DNA of 64,000 bases from an uncultured Clostridia bacterium (GCA_930990975.1 CAKNRR010000001.1:197756-261755), one strand, 5' to 3'; shown: positions 1 through 10,461, numbered from the stretch's first letter. Numbers and translations: made by a program. The notes: generated from the sequence alone by a model not told the origin.

Positions 1-14
1 TTCCAGCAATATTT

Positions 15-365
15 ATGGCATTCAAAGAAACATTTAATGCAGGTTGGGCACCAGCAAAAGTTGTTTATCATCAAAATGTATTCAAATCATATGGTAAGGG
101 CATGAAAGCTGTGCTAAGAAGAGGGGCAAAAGTTTTCTCAACAGCTTTTATAATCTTTTTGCTTGCAATTGTTTTGTCAGTCGTTTTGGGACTTTATGCA
201 ATCATCATTATTTTGCCATTGATTTCACCACTTATTCATATATTTGAAATGGTTATGTTCTTCTCAAGCCAGGGTATGAGATTCTATGTTGATAATGACA
301 CGATTTTAACTCCAAAGAAACTTGAAGAAGTCGACAAGATTGAGGATGCAAAATATTTGATATAA
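15..365 (+). CDS. C-terminal part of a membrane protein (5' end may lie outside the window)
   Basis: ORF with a long hydrophobic stretch FIIFLLAIVLSVVLGLYAIIIILPLI; no convincing start context at the window edge. Confidence 0.5.
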   Translation: MAFKETFNAGWAPAKVVYHQNVFKSYGKGMKAVLRRGAKVFSTAFIIFLLAIVLSVVLGLYAIIIILPLISPLIHIFEMVMFFSSQGMRFYVDNDTILTPKKLEEVDKIEDAKYLI

Positions 366-608
366 AGCCATAATAGACTTTAGTTCTTTATAATGGAATT
401 AATAAAAAAATAAGATAAAAAACAATAAAAATGACACAAAAGATAAGATATAATTTAATATCTATTTTTTGGTTGAGAAAATCGGTTTTAAATTGTTTTT
501 ATTGGAATTAAATTACAATTAATTAAGAATTAATTAAAAAAAAATAAATTTAAAGTCAATAAAAGCATTTTAATATATAAAAAATAAAAAAATAAAAAGG
601 AGAAAAAT

Positions 609-2267
609 GTGAATAACAATAAATTAAAAATTACTTTCTTAGGCGGTGTTGGAGAAATTGGAAAAAATATGACCGCACTTGAGTACAACGATGAAATTAT
701 AATTATTGATGCTGGTTTAACATTCCCAGACGATGATTTGCCTGGTGTAGATATTGTCATTCCAGATATGACGTATTTAGTTGAAAACAAAAGCAAGATA
801 AAGGCACTGTTACTGACACATGGACATGAAGACCACATAGGTGCTGTTCCTTTTCTTTTACAACAAGTAAATGTTCCAATCTATGGTTCAAGACTTACTT
901 TAGCTTTGGTTGAAAACAAGATGAAAGAATATCCAAAAGTTAAATATAAGGCAATTTCAGTGAAACCAAAGAATGTTTTGAAACTTGGTTCATTCTCAAT
1001 CGAATTTATAAAGGTTAGCCATTCAATAGCTGGTTCACTTGCAATAGCTGTAACAACACCAGCAGGCACAGTTGTTCATACAGGGGACTTTAAAATAGAT
1101 TATGAGCCAATTGACGGTGTGATGACAGACTTGCCAAGACTTGGAGAAATAGGAAGAAAGGGCGTAAACCTTTTGTTATGCGAAAGTACCAATGTTTGCA
1201 GAAAGGGCTATTCTATGAGTGAAAAATCAGTAGGAAGGGCACTTGATGAGATTATAAAAAATCATGCTGACAACCGTATAATTGTCGCAACTTTTGCATC
1301 GAATATCCATAGAATGCAACAAATAATGGATATAGCAGAAAAATATAAGAGAAAGATTGCGTTCACTGGACGAAGCATGATTAATGTCAGTGAAGTGGCA
1401 ATGAAGATTGGCGAACTCTCATTCAATAGAGAAAATATTGTTGATATTGAAAAGGTTGATAAACTTGATGATAAAGAAGTTTTGATAATGACAACAGGAA
1501 GCCAAGGTGAGCCAATGAGTGCATTGACAAGAATGGCAGCAGGTGAGTTTAAGAGTGTTAAAATTCGCCCAAATGACTTAGTAATCTTGTCAGCTTCTCC
1601 AATTCCAGGAAATGAGAAGAATGTTTACAATGTTATAAATGCACTTTATAAATTGGGTGCAGATGTTATATATGATGAACTTGCTGATGTTCATACATCT
1701 GGACACGCTTGCCAAGAAGAATTGAAACTTATGCACAGCCTTGTAAAACCAAAGTTCTTCATGCCAGTTCATGGAGAATATAGACATCTTAAAACTCATA
1801 AAGAACTTGCTATGACTTTAGGTATGGATGCAAGAAATATTATATTGCCAAGCATAGGAATGCAAGTTGAAATGGGACCAAACTCAATAAAGGAAGTTGG
1901 TTTTGTTACAGCTGGTCAGCGCTTGGTTGATGGTATGGGGATTGGCGATATGGACAGTAATGTTCTTCGTGAAAGAAAACAACTTGCCGAGGATGGAATT
2001 TGTGTTGTTTGCGTAAACATCAACAATGTTGCGGGCGAAGTTACAAGCGAGCCATTTATCATCACAAGAGGTGTGGTATATGCTGATGAACAAGAAAGTT
2101 TTGTTCAAGATGCTAAAGCATGTATAATAGCTTCTTTAAAAGAAACTGATTTAAGAGGGGTAGAGCCATCAGTAATCAGAGCATCACTTAGAAGAAATAT
2201 TTCAAACTTCATATTTAGACGCACAAAACGCAGACCAATGATATTGACAATTGTAACCTTAGATTAA
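609..2267 (+). CDS. rnj: Ribonuclease J (metallo-beta-lactamase fold RNase)
   Basis: LLTHGHEDHIGAVPF, HTGDFKID, TGSQGEPMSAL and PVHGEYRHL motifs characteristic of RNase J; GTG start. Confidence 0.95.
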   Translation: MNNNKLKITFLGGVGEIGKNMTALEYNDEIIIIDAGLTFPDDDLPGVDIVIPDMTYLVENKSKIKALLLTHGHEDHIGAVPFLLQQVNVPIYGSRLTLALVENKMKEYPKVKYKAISVKPKNVLKLGSFSIEFIKVSHSIAGSLAIAVTTPAGTVVHTGDFKIDYEPIDGVMTDLPRLGEIGRKGVNLLLCESTNVCRKGYSMSEKSVGRALDEIIKNHADNRIIVATFASNIHRMQQIMDIAEKYKRKIAFTGRSMINVSEVAMKIGELSFNRENIVDIEKVDKLDDKEVLIMTTGSQGEPMSALTRMAAGEFKSVKIRPNDLVILSASPIPGNEKNVYNVINALYKLGADVIYDELADVHTSGHACQEELKLMHSLVKPKFFMPVHGEYRHLKTHKELAMTLGMDARNIILPSIGMQVEMGPNSIKEVGFVTAGQRLVDGMGIGDMDSNVLRERKQLAEDGICVVCVNINNVAGEVTSEPFIITRGVVYADEQESFVQDAKACIIASLKETDLRGVEPSVIRASLRRNISNFIFRRTKRRPMILTIVTLD

Positions 2268-2275
2268 GGAGCGAA

Positions 2276-2857
2276 ATGGATAAAATAAGACAATATGCCA
2301 AAGAAAACTATATCCCTATTATAAGAGATGAAACTGCTGTATATTTGGTTAAAGTTGTGAAGGAGAAAAATCCTCAAAATATTTTGGAAATAGGCACTGC
2401 AATAGGGTACTCTGGCTTGCTCATGCTTGAAAACAGCAAAGCAAATTTATGGACAATTGAAAAAGATGAAAAAAGATGCGAAATGGCGAAAGAAAACTTT
2501 AATCGTTTTAATATGCAAAATAGGGTAAAAATTTTTAATGATGACGCAAGCAATGTGCTAGAAGAATTAGTAAAAGAGGGTACTAAATTTGATATGGTCT
2601 TTTTAGATGGACCAAAAGGACAATATAAAAGATATTATCCTTTGATAAAACAACTATTGCAAAAACAAGGCGTTTTATTTACAGATAATGTCTATTTGCA
2701 AGGACTTGTAAAGCAGACAGGAACTATTCCTCATAAACACCGCTCTATGGTAAGAAATTTGAAAGAATTTTTAGTTGAGTTACAGCAAGACCAAGACTTT
2801 GAAACGACAATTTATGATATTGATGATGGCTTCAGTATAAGCTATTTTAAAAAATAA
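2276..2857 (+). CDS. Class I SAM-dependent O-methyltransferase family protein (TrmR-like)
   Basis: NILEIGTAIGYSGLLML SAM motif, FDMVFLDGPKGQY. Confidence 0.8.
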   Translation: MDKIRQYAKENYIPIIRDETAVYLVKVVKEKNPQNILEIGTAIGYSGLLMLENSKANLWTIEKDEKRCEMAKENFNRFNMQNRVKIFNDDASNVLEELVKEGTKFDMVFLDGPKGQYKRYYPLIKQLLQKQGVLFTDNVYLQGLVKQTGTIPHKHRSMVRNLKEFLVELQQDQDFETTIYDIDDGFSISYFKK

Positions 2858-2926
2858 ATTTAAAAAAATGACAGAAAATGTAATTCTGTTGTTTTTTTTA
2901 TCAAATTTTGTTACAATATAACTATT

Positions 2927-3496
2927 ATGAAATTTGAAGCAGATATAATAAATTTTTTACAAACCAATGCCAGCATAGGTTGGATAACATTGTTTCAACT
3001 GATAACAACACTTGGAAGTTATCTTGGATTTTTAATAGTTTTTTGTATACTGTTTTTTAAAAATCGCAAATTGAGTTATACCTTTGTGGCAACTTTTATA
3101 GTTGCTTCAGTTTTTAATCATTTTTTAAAAGCGGTTATAATGAGAGATAGACCATTTGTGACATATCCTTCAATTATAAACTATGGCGGCGAGGATGGGT
3201 ATAGTATGCCATCAGGACATAGTATGTGTGGTGCTCTTTTTGCAACATTTATTTTCTACCTTATTTTAAAGTCGCATTCAACAAAAGGCACAAAAGCACT
3301 TGGAGGAATATGCTGCGCATTGTTTGCGATATTGATTGCTTATTCAAGAATGGTTTTAGGTGTTCATTATTTAACAGATACAATAGCCGGCATATTTGAA
3401 GGAATTTTATTTGCAATAATTGGCATATATGTGTATAATTTAATTGTTAAAAAAAACAAGAAAAATGCAAAAGAGGACACCATAATCAAACTTTGA
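2927..3496 (+). CDS. PAP2-family membrane phosphatase
   Basis: KAVIMRDRPF ... MPSGHSM ... SRMVLGVHYLTD signature. Confidence 0.9.
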   Translation: MKFEADIINFLQTNASIGWITLFQLITTLGSYLGFLIVFCILFFKNRKLSYTFVATFIVASVFNHFLKAVIMRDRPFVTYPSIINYGGEDGYSMPSGHSMCGALFATFIFYLILKSHSTKGTKALGGICCALFAILIAYSRMVLGVHYLTDTIAGIFEGILFAIIGIYVYNLIVKKNKKNAKEDTIIKL

Positions 3497-3581
3497 TGTG
3501 GTCTAAAGATTATGTTTAATCAAACTATAAAATGGGAAAACTCAGGAAGAAAAGCCGAAATTTAATACAATAGGAGAAATA

Positions 3582-4019
3582 ATGAAAGAATTGTTTTCAG
3601 TCGAAACAAAAAGCGATAAAGAAACTATGGCAGTTGCCGAGAAATTGGCACATACTGTAGGCAAAGGTGTTGTATTCACATTGCATGGAGATTTGGGAGC
3701 AGGTAAGACACACTTTGTCAAAGGTTTTGCCAAAGGTATAGGAAGCGGACAAACAGTGACAAGCCCAACATTCACATTGCTCAATGTTTATGAAGGTGGG
3801 AAATGCCCAATATATCATTTTGATATGTATAGACTTGGTTCAAAGGAAGAGGCAGAAGAGCTTGGTTTTAATGAATATTTTGATTTAAAAAATCTTGATG
3901 GCATTGTTTTAGTTGAATGGCCAGAACAAGTAGAAGGACTGATAACATGTCCTCATATTGAAATAAAGATTGAAAAAATAGATGATAATAGACGAAAGAT
4001 AATAGTGGGGAGCAACTGA
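3582..4019 (+). CDS. tsaE: tRNA threonylcarbamoyladenosine biosynthesis ATPase TsaE
   Basis: LHGDLGAGKTHFVKGFAKG, SPTFTLLNVY, HFDMYRL, VLVEWPEQ. Confidence 0.93.
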   Translation: MKELFSVETKSDKETMAVAEKLAHTVGKGVVFTLHGDLGAGKTHFVKGFAKGIGSGQTVTSPTFTLLNVYEGGKCPIYHFDMYRLGSKEEAEELGFNEYFDLKNLDGIVLVEWPEQVEGLITCPHIEIKIEKIDDNRRKIIVGSN

Positions 4020-4648
4020 TGATAGCGATTTCAACAGCATATAAAGAAGCTTTAATAGCAATCAAGCATGACGATAAAGAGAATTATAAGGCATTGGATT
4101 CAAATTGCAAACACGCAGAAAATATACTATATAATTTGGATGAAATGCTTGATGAAATAAATTTTGACATCAAGGATAATGATGTTTTTTCGGTTGTAGT
4201 AGGACCTGGCTCATTCACAGGTATAAGGATTGGAATAGCGCTTATTAAGGGCTTTTATTCAGCTCACAAGACTAAATTAATAGGTCTTACAACCTTTGAC
4301 CTTCTTGCATATTGTTATGTAAAATATAATAAACCTAAAAATGATTTTTATTGTGTAATAAATGCGTTAAGTGGACTATATTATGTATGCAAGTTTGACC
4401 AAGAAGGAAAGAAAATTTCACAAGAAATAGTCATAAATCAAGAAGAGTATGATAAGTTGGAATGTGACAAGGTTGGGCTTGAAGAAGAGGCAATAGGGGT
4501 TATAAATGTCAGACCTTGCCCTCAAGATTTGCTGGAATTAAGTGAAAGCTTTAAAGATAAAGGGGAGTTTATAGAAGAAAGCAAGCTGATACCTTTATAT
4601 TTAAGAAAAAGCCAAGCTGAAGCAAGTTTAGAAAATAAAAAATATTAA
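4019..4648 (+). CDS. tsaB: tRNA threonylcarbamoyladenosine biosynthesis protein TsaB
   Basis: VVGPGSFTGIRIGIALIKG motif; immediately downstream of tsaE. Confidence 0.88.
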   Translation: MIAISTAYKEALIAIKHDDKENYKALDSNCKHAENILYNLDEMLDEINFDIKDNDVFSVVVGPGSFTGIRIGIALIKGFYSAHKTKLIGLTTFDLLAYCYVKYNKPKNDFYCVINALSGLYYVCKFDQEGKKISQEIVINQEEYDKLECDKVGLEEEAIGVINVRPCPQDLLELSESFKDKGEFIEESKLIPLYLRKSQAEASLENKKY

Positions 4649-4784
4649 AAAAATTATAAAAAATAATAGACTTTTTTTAAATATATTTGTATAATGTGTT
4701 AAGCATAATAAGTATAAATTAATTCATAATAAAGTACTTATAAAATGCAATAAATAATATAATAAGGTAAATTAAGGAGATAGT

Positions 4785-5303
4785 ATGAAAAAACCTGTAT
4801 ATATCAGATGTCCAAGATGTGAATTGAATTATATACAAAAGAAGGATAAATATTGTTCAGTTTGCAAGGCAGAGATGGAAGCGAAGAAAGATTATGTAGA
4901 TGACATAGATTTAGAGCTTTGCCCTATATGCCATACAAACTATATACAACCTGATGAGATTATGTGCGCAAGTTGTTTAAAAGAGCATCAAAATGAAGAT
5001 GGAGAATTAAACTCTGATTGGGAAGATTATATCACCAGAGAAGACCAAGACGATATTATGTCATTAGAGGATGAAACAGGCGATATGGCTTCCGTTAATG
5101 ATATAACAAAATCAAGTATGCTTGACGATGATGATATGACTCCAGACATTGATTTTGATGAAGACAACGACATCAGTTTTGACGACGACATTGACGATAG
5201 CGATGAAGAAGACGATGAAGATTACGACGATGACGATGACTATGATGATGACATCGACGATGATGACGACGATGACGATGACTATGATGATGACGATGAA
5301 TAA
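4785..5303 (+). CDS. Zinc-ribbon protein with a long Asp/Glu-rich C-terminal tail
   Basis: CPRCELNYIQKKDKYCSVC and CPICHTNYIQPDEIMCASC zinc knuckles, then a nearly pure D/E/Y tail. Confidence 0.8.
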   Translation: MKKPVYIRCPRCELNYIQKKDKYCSVCKAEMEAKKDYVDDIDLELCPICHTNYIQPDEIMCASCLKEHQNEDGELNSDWEDYITREDQDDIMSLEDETGDMASVNDITKSSMLDDDDMTPDIDFDEDNDISFDDDIDDSDEEDDEDYDDDDDYDDDIDDDDDDDDDYDDDDE

Positions 5304-5501
5304 ATAAGTAAAAAGCAATTAATCATAGAATTATGATTTTGTCATTATTAAAAGGCTTAATAAAAGTAGGGTGTTTTATTGATAAACTGCGATGCTTTAT
5401 CTTTAATCCTTAATCTTTAATTTTAATTGTTTGATTATAAATTATTGATTATATTTTATTGTGTCAGAATTTAAGCAAGTTGATTAAAATTATTGAATAT
5501 A

Positions 5502-5532
5502 AAAAAACGCCAATTAAATTGGTGTTTTTTTA
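5502..5532. terminator. Rho-independent terminator hairpin
   Basis: AAAAAACGCCAATTAAATTGGTGTTTTTT. Confidence 0.7.
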
Positions 5533-5565
5533 TATAAACTAATTGAAACTAACAATGGGGACAAA

Positions 5566-5595
5566 TAAAAACCACCAGTAAACTGGTGGTTTTTG
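5566..5595 (-). terminator. Bidirectional-looking terminator at the 3' end of the 5606-9091 gene
   Basis: AAAACCACCAGTAAACTGGTGGTTTTT hairpin with U tracts on both strands. Confidence 0.85.
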
Positions 5596-5605
5596 TTTTT
5601 ACTTA

Positions 5606-8600
5606 TTATTTTTTATCAGTATCTTCAGAAACTTCTGTTTTATTCTTTTTGTTATCTTTGCCTTCTTTGCTAGCCCTTGTTTCTTGTTTCTGTTGTTTAA
5701 GTCCGGCTTTATAAGCTTTCTTTTCTTCTCTGAACTTATCTTCTTCTTCGGCAACAATCCTTCTTTCGATACCAAGCAAGTAATCAGCAGACATTACAGT
5801 GTCAATCTTTTCTTTTATGATATTGATCTTTTCATTGATTCTTACCATATCATAGTTGTATTTCTTAAGTTCTTTTTCAAGTTCTTTAGAAATCTTTCCA
5901 TCACTATTTAATCTGCTTTCCTTTACAAATTCTTTGTGAGATTGTTCCATCTTCTCCTTATCATTTTCAAGAAGTTTCTTAGCTTGCATCAAGTCAGCGA
6001 CTTCCTTATCTCTTCTCTTTTGAGCTTCCATAAGGATAACATCATGGTTGATTGATAATTTTCTATCATAAGATTCTTTCTTAATCTTTTCAATCTTCTT
6101 AATCTTAATCTTTCTTAAGAAATATCCTACAATAGCAACGATGATTGCAACACCCATGATAATTGATGGAATCAAAAGCCAAGCAGAGCTGTTGTCTTCA
6201 GGTTCTTCTGTGTCGCCTGTGTCTGAACCATCACCTCCATCAGAATCTTCAGCAGCTGTTTTGTCAGCTTGGAAGACTGTGTCGCCAAATCTATCAGAAA
6301 TTTTAGCATTTGTATATTCTGTTTCTTGAACTTCAGTGAAGTCTAAGCGTGTAATAAGTGCAAGACCAGTTGTTTCATTGCAGTCAGAAACGAGCGTGAA
6401 TGAAATTGTAGGGGTTGAAGCTTCTGTGCAATGTACATAAATTGAGTAACTTCTTAGTTGACTTGCAGTTACAAGTTCTGTGACTTCTTCATATCCTTCA
6501 ATGGCTACTTTAAGACCATATTTGCAATCATGTTCGTCAGTGTCAGCATCTTCTGCACCTTCATTAAATATAGTTGCAAGGTCAAAATTTAATTTATAAT
6601 ATTTGTCGGCTTCAAGAGTAAGTGTATATTTAGTTTTTAATGTAGCACTGCTTGCATACATTGTTTGCAATGCAAGATAGTTTGAGTCTTCAATAATGAA
6701 GTCTTCGCCATAAGGGTTGTCCTTTCCACTTACTATACCAGCAATGGCACAAGCGTCTTTTTCTTCATCAGTTATATTAGAATCATAAACTGTATCTATT
6801 GAAAGGTCATAGGCAGGGGACTTGTTTATATCACTGTTTATTTCACCACTTTCTGTGATGTTGAGATAATAGTCAGTCAAATCAGCTTTATATTTTGCTT
6901 TATCAAAGACATCATTTGCGAAAGCTTCTTCATCAAAACCTTCTGCAGAAGAGCAATTTTCAAACAAGAAATTGTCAAGATAAACAATACCGCCAACTTT
7001 ATTGTCTTCATCACCTAGAGAAATTTTTATTTGAACACTAGGAGAAATAGTTTCTGCAGTATGCAAATAAATTTCCATTTTATTCCAGCGGTCTATGCTT
7101 GAAATGCCAGTTTGAGAGAAAAGGGTAATGCCGTTTCCATCAATGATTTCAACTTTGATTTGAGAAGGGTTTACTTCTCCAAGTCCGTTTTGGTTGAAGT
7201 AATCAAAAGACAATTTATAATAAGAGTTTACTGAAAGTGTTGCGCTATTAGATGTAATAGACTGATAGCTATTATGTCTGTTGTACATCATATAAACATT
7301 GTTTGGTAAGTCTATATCAGTTGTATTGTTTGGAGAACCAGGATAATATCCAGCCCAGTCATATTTTCCAGAATACATAGACTTATAGCTGTCACTATTA
7401 TATAAATAAATTACACCAGATTCATTGTTTCTTTCATTTTCTGTGGTCTTAGTCCAATTTGTTGCAGGCAGTGGGTAACTAAACTCATCATTATCTATTT
7501 CAGTAGAGTTGAAGTAAGGGTTAGAGAAAGCAGTTGTTTCATCAGGAGTTGATGAGAAAGATAATAGTTCAAGTTTGTTGGAAGCTGATGAGAAAGTTGT
7601 ATAGTCTGAATATTCAACTTCAATATTATCTACAACAACGCATCCGTTTGCAGGAGTTTCGCTATCTCCAAGCCAGAGTTGAATATTTATTGAACTGTCA
7701 TAAAGGGAGTGTCCTTTAACATAAAATTCAACTGTTTGATAATCATTTGTGAAGTTATTATCTACATTAGAAGTTATTCCACTAGATTTACCATTTTGTA
7801 AAGCATGATATATATCAGATTCTTCATCTCCGCTTACAAGGTCAGGATAAAGATTGTATATAGTGTCATTTTCTTGCACTTGAATACAGAATGAACCAGT
7901 TGAAATTTCAGCAACCTTAAGTTGTAAAGATATCTTATAAACACCGTGAGCTTTTATGTCAATATCGTTGCTTTCAACTCCAACATAACCGCCATTAGAG
8001 TCAGTGTAGAGGAGCATGGCTTGAGTGTTGTTGTATGAAAGGTCATCTCCAATATAAGAATATCCAGTCAAATCTTTGAAGTGGCTAGGTTGAATAGTTC
8101 TGATGTCAGATATGATTGCGTGACCTTCAGATTTGTCTACAATTGACCAAGCATCTCCAAGAGTGTTGGAATCTGGTGGAATAGGAGCTTCAAAATCAAG
8201 GTTATATCCGTCAAGTTCAACTTTTTTACTATCCTCAGCAAGACCGTCAACTAAAAAGCAAACTTCAGAATCAAAAGATTCATATGTGTCTTTATCTGCA
8301 TATCCGAACTCATTACAAAGCTCATAGAAAGCATTTTGAGAATATCTATTGACATAGACTTCATCAAAGAAAACAGCTCCAGAACTTTTTCCACCATTGG
8401 CAGAACCAAGGTATAAATCAAGAGTAACAGTTTGGCTTTCTGCTCCTGTTGCAACAAAGATATAATATTCTTTCCAAATAGAGTTTGTTAAATTCTCATA
8501 TCCGATTTGGAATGTATTTCCATCTTTATCTTTTAATCCTGAAACATAAACGGAAGCATTAGTGCTTTCATCTCCATTAAGCATGGTTTTAACTGCAACA

Positions 8601-9091
8601 GTAAACCTATAATAAGAGTTTGCTTCCAAAGTGATAGAGCTTGAGCGGTAACCCTTTTGAGCAAGAACATTTGTGTCATCCTCATTTTGTTTTGAGTTGA
8701 TCATAAGGATTCTGTTATCCTTACCACTTACTCCAGGGTTAGACTTAAGCATGTAAACACTTTGATTTTTAGAGAATGTAGAGTTTGCCCCATTTTCATC
8801 AGTGCTTGTTCCAGAACCAACATCAATAAGCATACCAGAAGCTTTAGACGCCTCTTCAATCGCATTCCATCCAGAGAGAGAGTTTCCAGTAGCATAAGGA
8901 GTAGATCCTTCTGTGAAAGAAGAGTTTGTGACACTTATGTTTTCTTCATAGTAATAAACATACCCAGGCGAAGAAGCAGCATAGGTGTTCATGTTCACAG
9001 CAGCAATTCCACCAAAAAGAGTGAATGGGAATAAAAATGCTACGCATAGTTTTAAAAGTTTATTTTTAGACTTGTATTTAGATTTAATCAT
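5606..9091 (-). CDS. Large exported single-pass membrane protein with beta-rich ectodomain repeats and a C-terminal cytosolic coiled coil
   Basis: N-terminal signal peptide (LLKLCVAFLFPFTLFGGIAAVNMNTYAAS), repeated YYKLNFDL/VYLDNF-type segments, late TM helix (WLLIPSIIMGVAIIVAIVGYFL), then a Lys/Glu-rich coiled coil. Confidence 0.8.
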   Translation of the reverse strand: MIKSKYKSKNKLLKLCVAFLFPFTLFGGIAAVNMNTYAASSPGYVYYYEENISVTNSSFTEGSTPYATGNSLSGWNAIEEASKASGMLIDVGSGTSTDENGANSTFSKNQSVYMLKSNPGVSGKDNRILMINSKQNEDDTNVLAQKGYRSSSITLEANSYYRFTVAVKTMLNGDESTNASVYVSGLKDKDGNTFQIGYENLTNSIWKEYYIFVATGAESQTVTLDLYLGSANGGKSSGAVFFDEVYVNRYSQNAFYELCNEFGYADKDTYESFDSEVCFLVDGLAEDSKKVELDGYNLDFEAPIPPDSNTLGDAWSIVDKSEGHAIISDIRTIQPSHFKDLTGYSYIGDDLSYNNTQAMLLYTDSNGGYVGVESNDIDIKAHGVYKISLQLKVAEISTGSFCIQVQENDTIYNLYPDLVSGDEESDIYHALQNGKSSGITSNVDNNFTNDYQTVEFYVKGHSLYDSSINIQLWLGDSETPANGCVVVDNIEVEYSDYTTFSSASNKLELLSFSSTPDETTAFSNPYFNSTEIDNDEFSYPLPATNWTKTTENERNNESGVIYLYNSDSYKSMYSGKYDWAGYYPGSPNNTTDIDLPNNVYMMYNRHNSYQSITSNSATLSVNSYYKLSFDYFNQNGLGEVNPSQIKVEIIDGNGITLFSQTGISSIDRWNKMEIYLHTAETISPSVQIKISLGDEDNKVGGIVYLDNFLFENCSSAEGFDEEAFANDVFDKAKYKADLTDYYLNITESGEINSDINKSPAYDLSIDTVYDSNITDEEKDACAIAGIVSGKDNPYGEDFIIEDSNYLALQTMYASSATLKTKYTLTLEADKYYKLNFDLATIFNEGAEDADTDEHDCKYGLKVAIEGYEEVTELVTASQLRSYSIYVHCTEASTPTISFTLVSDCNETTGLALITRLDFTEVQETEYTNAKISDRFGDTVFQADKTAAEDSDGGDGSDTGDTEEPEDNSSAWLLIPSIIMGVAIIVAIVGYFLRKIKIKKIEKIKKESYDRKLSINHDVILMEAQKRRDKEVADLMQAKKLLENDKEKMEQSHKEFVKESRLNSDGKISKELEKELKKYNYDMVRINEKINIIKEKIDTVMSADYLLGIERRIVAEEEDKFREEKKAYKAGLKQQKQETRASKEGKDNKKNKTEVSEDTDKK

Positions 9092-9335
9092 ATTCCACCT
9101 TTTAATGCTTAAAGAATAGAAGAAGACAGAATCATAATAAACCTTAATTGACTGGCTCTTATAGTCAACTTTTATTTAAAGACCATCAAGCAAAATCTAT
9201 TAAGTTACAAAAAAAACATAATTATTAAAAAGGTTTTATAAAACCATCTTCTTATAAATTTAATTTACCTTAGTAGTATACAACATTTATCAATATTAAT
9301 CAAATATTTTTGATATATTTATTCATAATAATTAC

Positions 9336-9866
9336 ATGAAGAACAGCAAAAAAATGATTAAAAATATATGTTGCAATTTAACTTGTGCAAAAAACAAAAA
9401 CAATATAAATGAAATTGTAAAAAACGCAACAATCTTTATGCAAAAAATGGAGAGAAAAGTCGAAAACTCAACCAAGCACAAAATTGCGACAAAAAAGGAC
9501 AAAAAGTTTTCAAAGAAAGAAAAACTTATGCTTCTTGCAAGTGGAAGTGTGATAGGTTTTTTAAATGGTTTTTTTGGTGGAGGTGGCGGAATGGTATGCG
9601 TGCCCATACTTCAGAAGGTCTTGTCTTTAGATGCCAAAAAATCTCACGCAACTGCAATAGCGGTTATTTTTCCTTTAAGTCTTATATCTGCTTTTATTTA
9701 TGTCATAAATGGATATATAAAGTCTTTTTCACTTTTGACAATAGGACTTGGTGTTGTCGTTGGGGGAATTTTGGGTTCATTTGCACTTAAGTTTTTGCCT
9801 CCAAAGGCAATACGATTAATCTTTGCGGTGATTATGTTTGTGGGAGGAATTAAGCTTATAATATGA
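9336..9866 (+). CDS. TauE/SafE-family half-transporter, N-terminal half (start codon uncertain)
   Basis: GFLNGFFGGGGGMVCVPIL motif plus TM helices. Confidence 0.8.
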   Translation: MKNSKKMIKNICCNLTCAKNKNNINEIVKNATIFMQKMERKVENSTKHKIATKKDKKFSKKEKLMLLASGSVIGFLNGFFGGGGGMVCVPILQKVLSLDAKKSHATAIAVIFPLSLISAFIYVINGYIKSFSLLTIGLGVVVGGILGSFALKFLPPKAIRLIFAVIMFVGGIKLII

Positions 9867-10234
9867 ATTTTTGGGGCATATTTTTATACTTTTTGTTTGG
9901 TCTAATGTCAGGAATATTTGGCGGACTAGGAATGGGTGGCGGCACACTATTGATACCTCTGCTTACTATTTTTTTATCACTAGACCAAAAACTAAGCCAA
10001 GGCATAAACTTAGTTTCATTTTTGGTCATGGCAATTTTTTCTTTGCTGATTCATTATAAAAATGGATTCATAGAAACAAAAGGTATAATTTATATTATTT
10101 TAAGCGGCGTTATATTTTCAGTTTTAGGGGCACTTCTTGCAGGTTTTTTGCCGAGCAAAATATTAAGAACGGCCTTTGGAGTTTTCTTATGCCTTTTATC
10201 TTTGGTAGAAGTTGTCAAAGTATTTAAAAAATAG
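9863..10234 (+). CDS. TauE/SafE-family half-transporter, C-terminal half
   Basis: GLMSGIFGGLGMGGGTLLIPLL motif; ATGA overlap with the preceding half. Confidence 0.8.
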   Translation: MNFWGIFLYFLFGLMSGIFGGLGMGGGTLLIPLLTIFLSLDQKLSQGINLVSFLVMAIFSLLIHYKNGFIETKGIIYIILSGVIFSVLGALLAGFLPSKILRTAFGVFLCLLSLVEVVKVFKK

Positions 10235-10285
10235 TTTACTTTCTTGCAAAAATATGCTAAAATACCACAGACGGAGGTTTTTGTC

Positions 10286-10459
10286 ATGGTTGATAAGACA
10301 AAATGTATAAGCTGTGGAACTTGTGTAGCTATATGTCCTGTAGGGGCAATAAGTTTTGATAAAGACGGGAAAGCTGTTATAGATAAAAATAAGTGTATAA
10401 GATGCGGAGCTTGTCAAGCAAGTTGTCCAGTGAATGCAATAGATTTAGATAAGAGGTAA
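10286..10459 (+). CDS. 2x[4Fe-4S] ferredoxin
   Basis: CISCGTCVAICPVGAI ... CIRCGACQASCPVNAI; ATG at 10286 follows an ACGGAGG Shine-Dalgarno (the ORF-track start at 10244 is probably too far upstream). Confidence 0.92.
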   Translation: MVDKTKCISCGTCVAICPVGAISFDKDGKAVIDKNKCIRCGACQASCPVNAIDLDKR

Positions 10460-10461
10460 AG

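Noticed and set aside
5112-5318. Minus-strand 68-aa hydrophobic ORF
   Set aside because: Antisense mirror of the (GAY)n acidic tail; low-complexity artefact.
8762-9034. 90-aa plus-strand Arg-rich ORF
   Set aside because: Antisense of the signal-peptide end of the large exported protein; no ribosome-binding site.
9336-10234. Frameshifted pseudogene of a single TauE/SafE transporter
   Set aside because: ATGA overlap and complete motifs in both halves fit a natural split pair.
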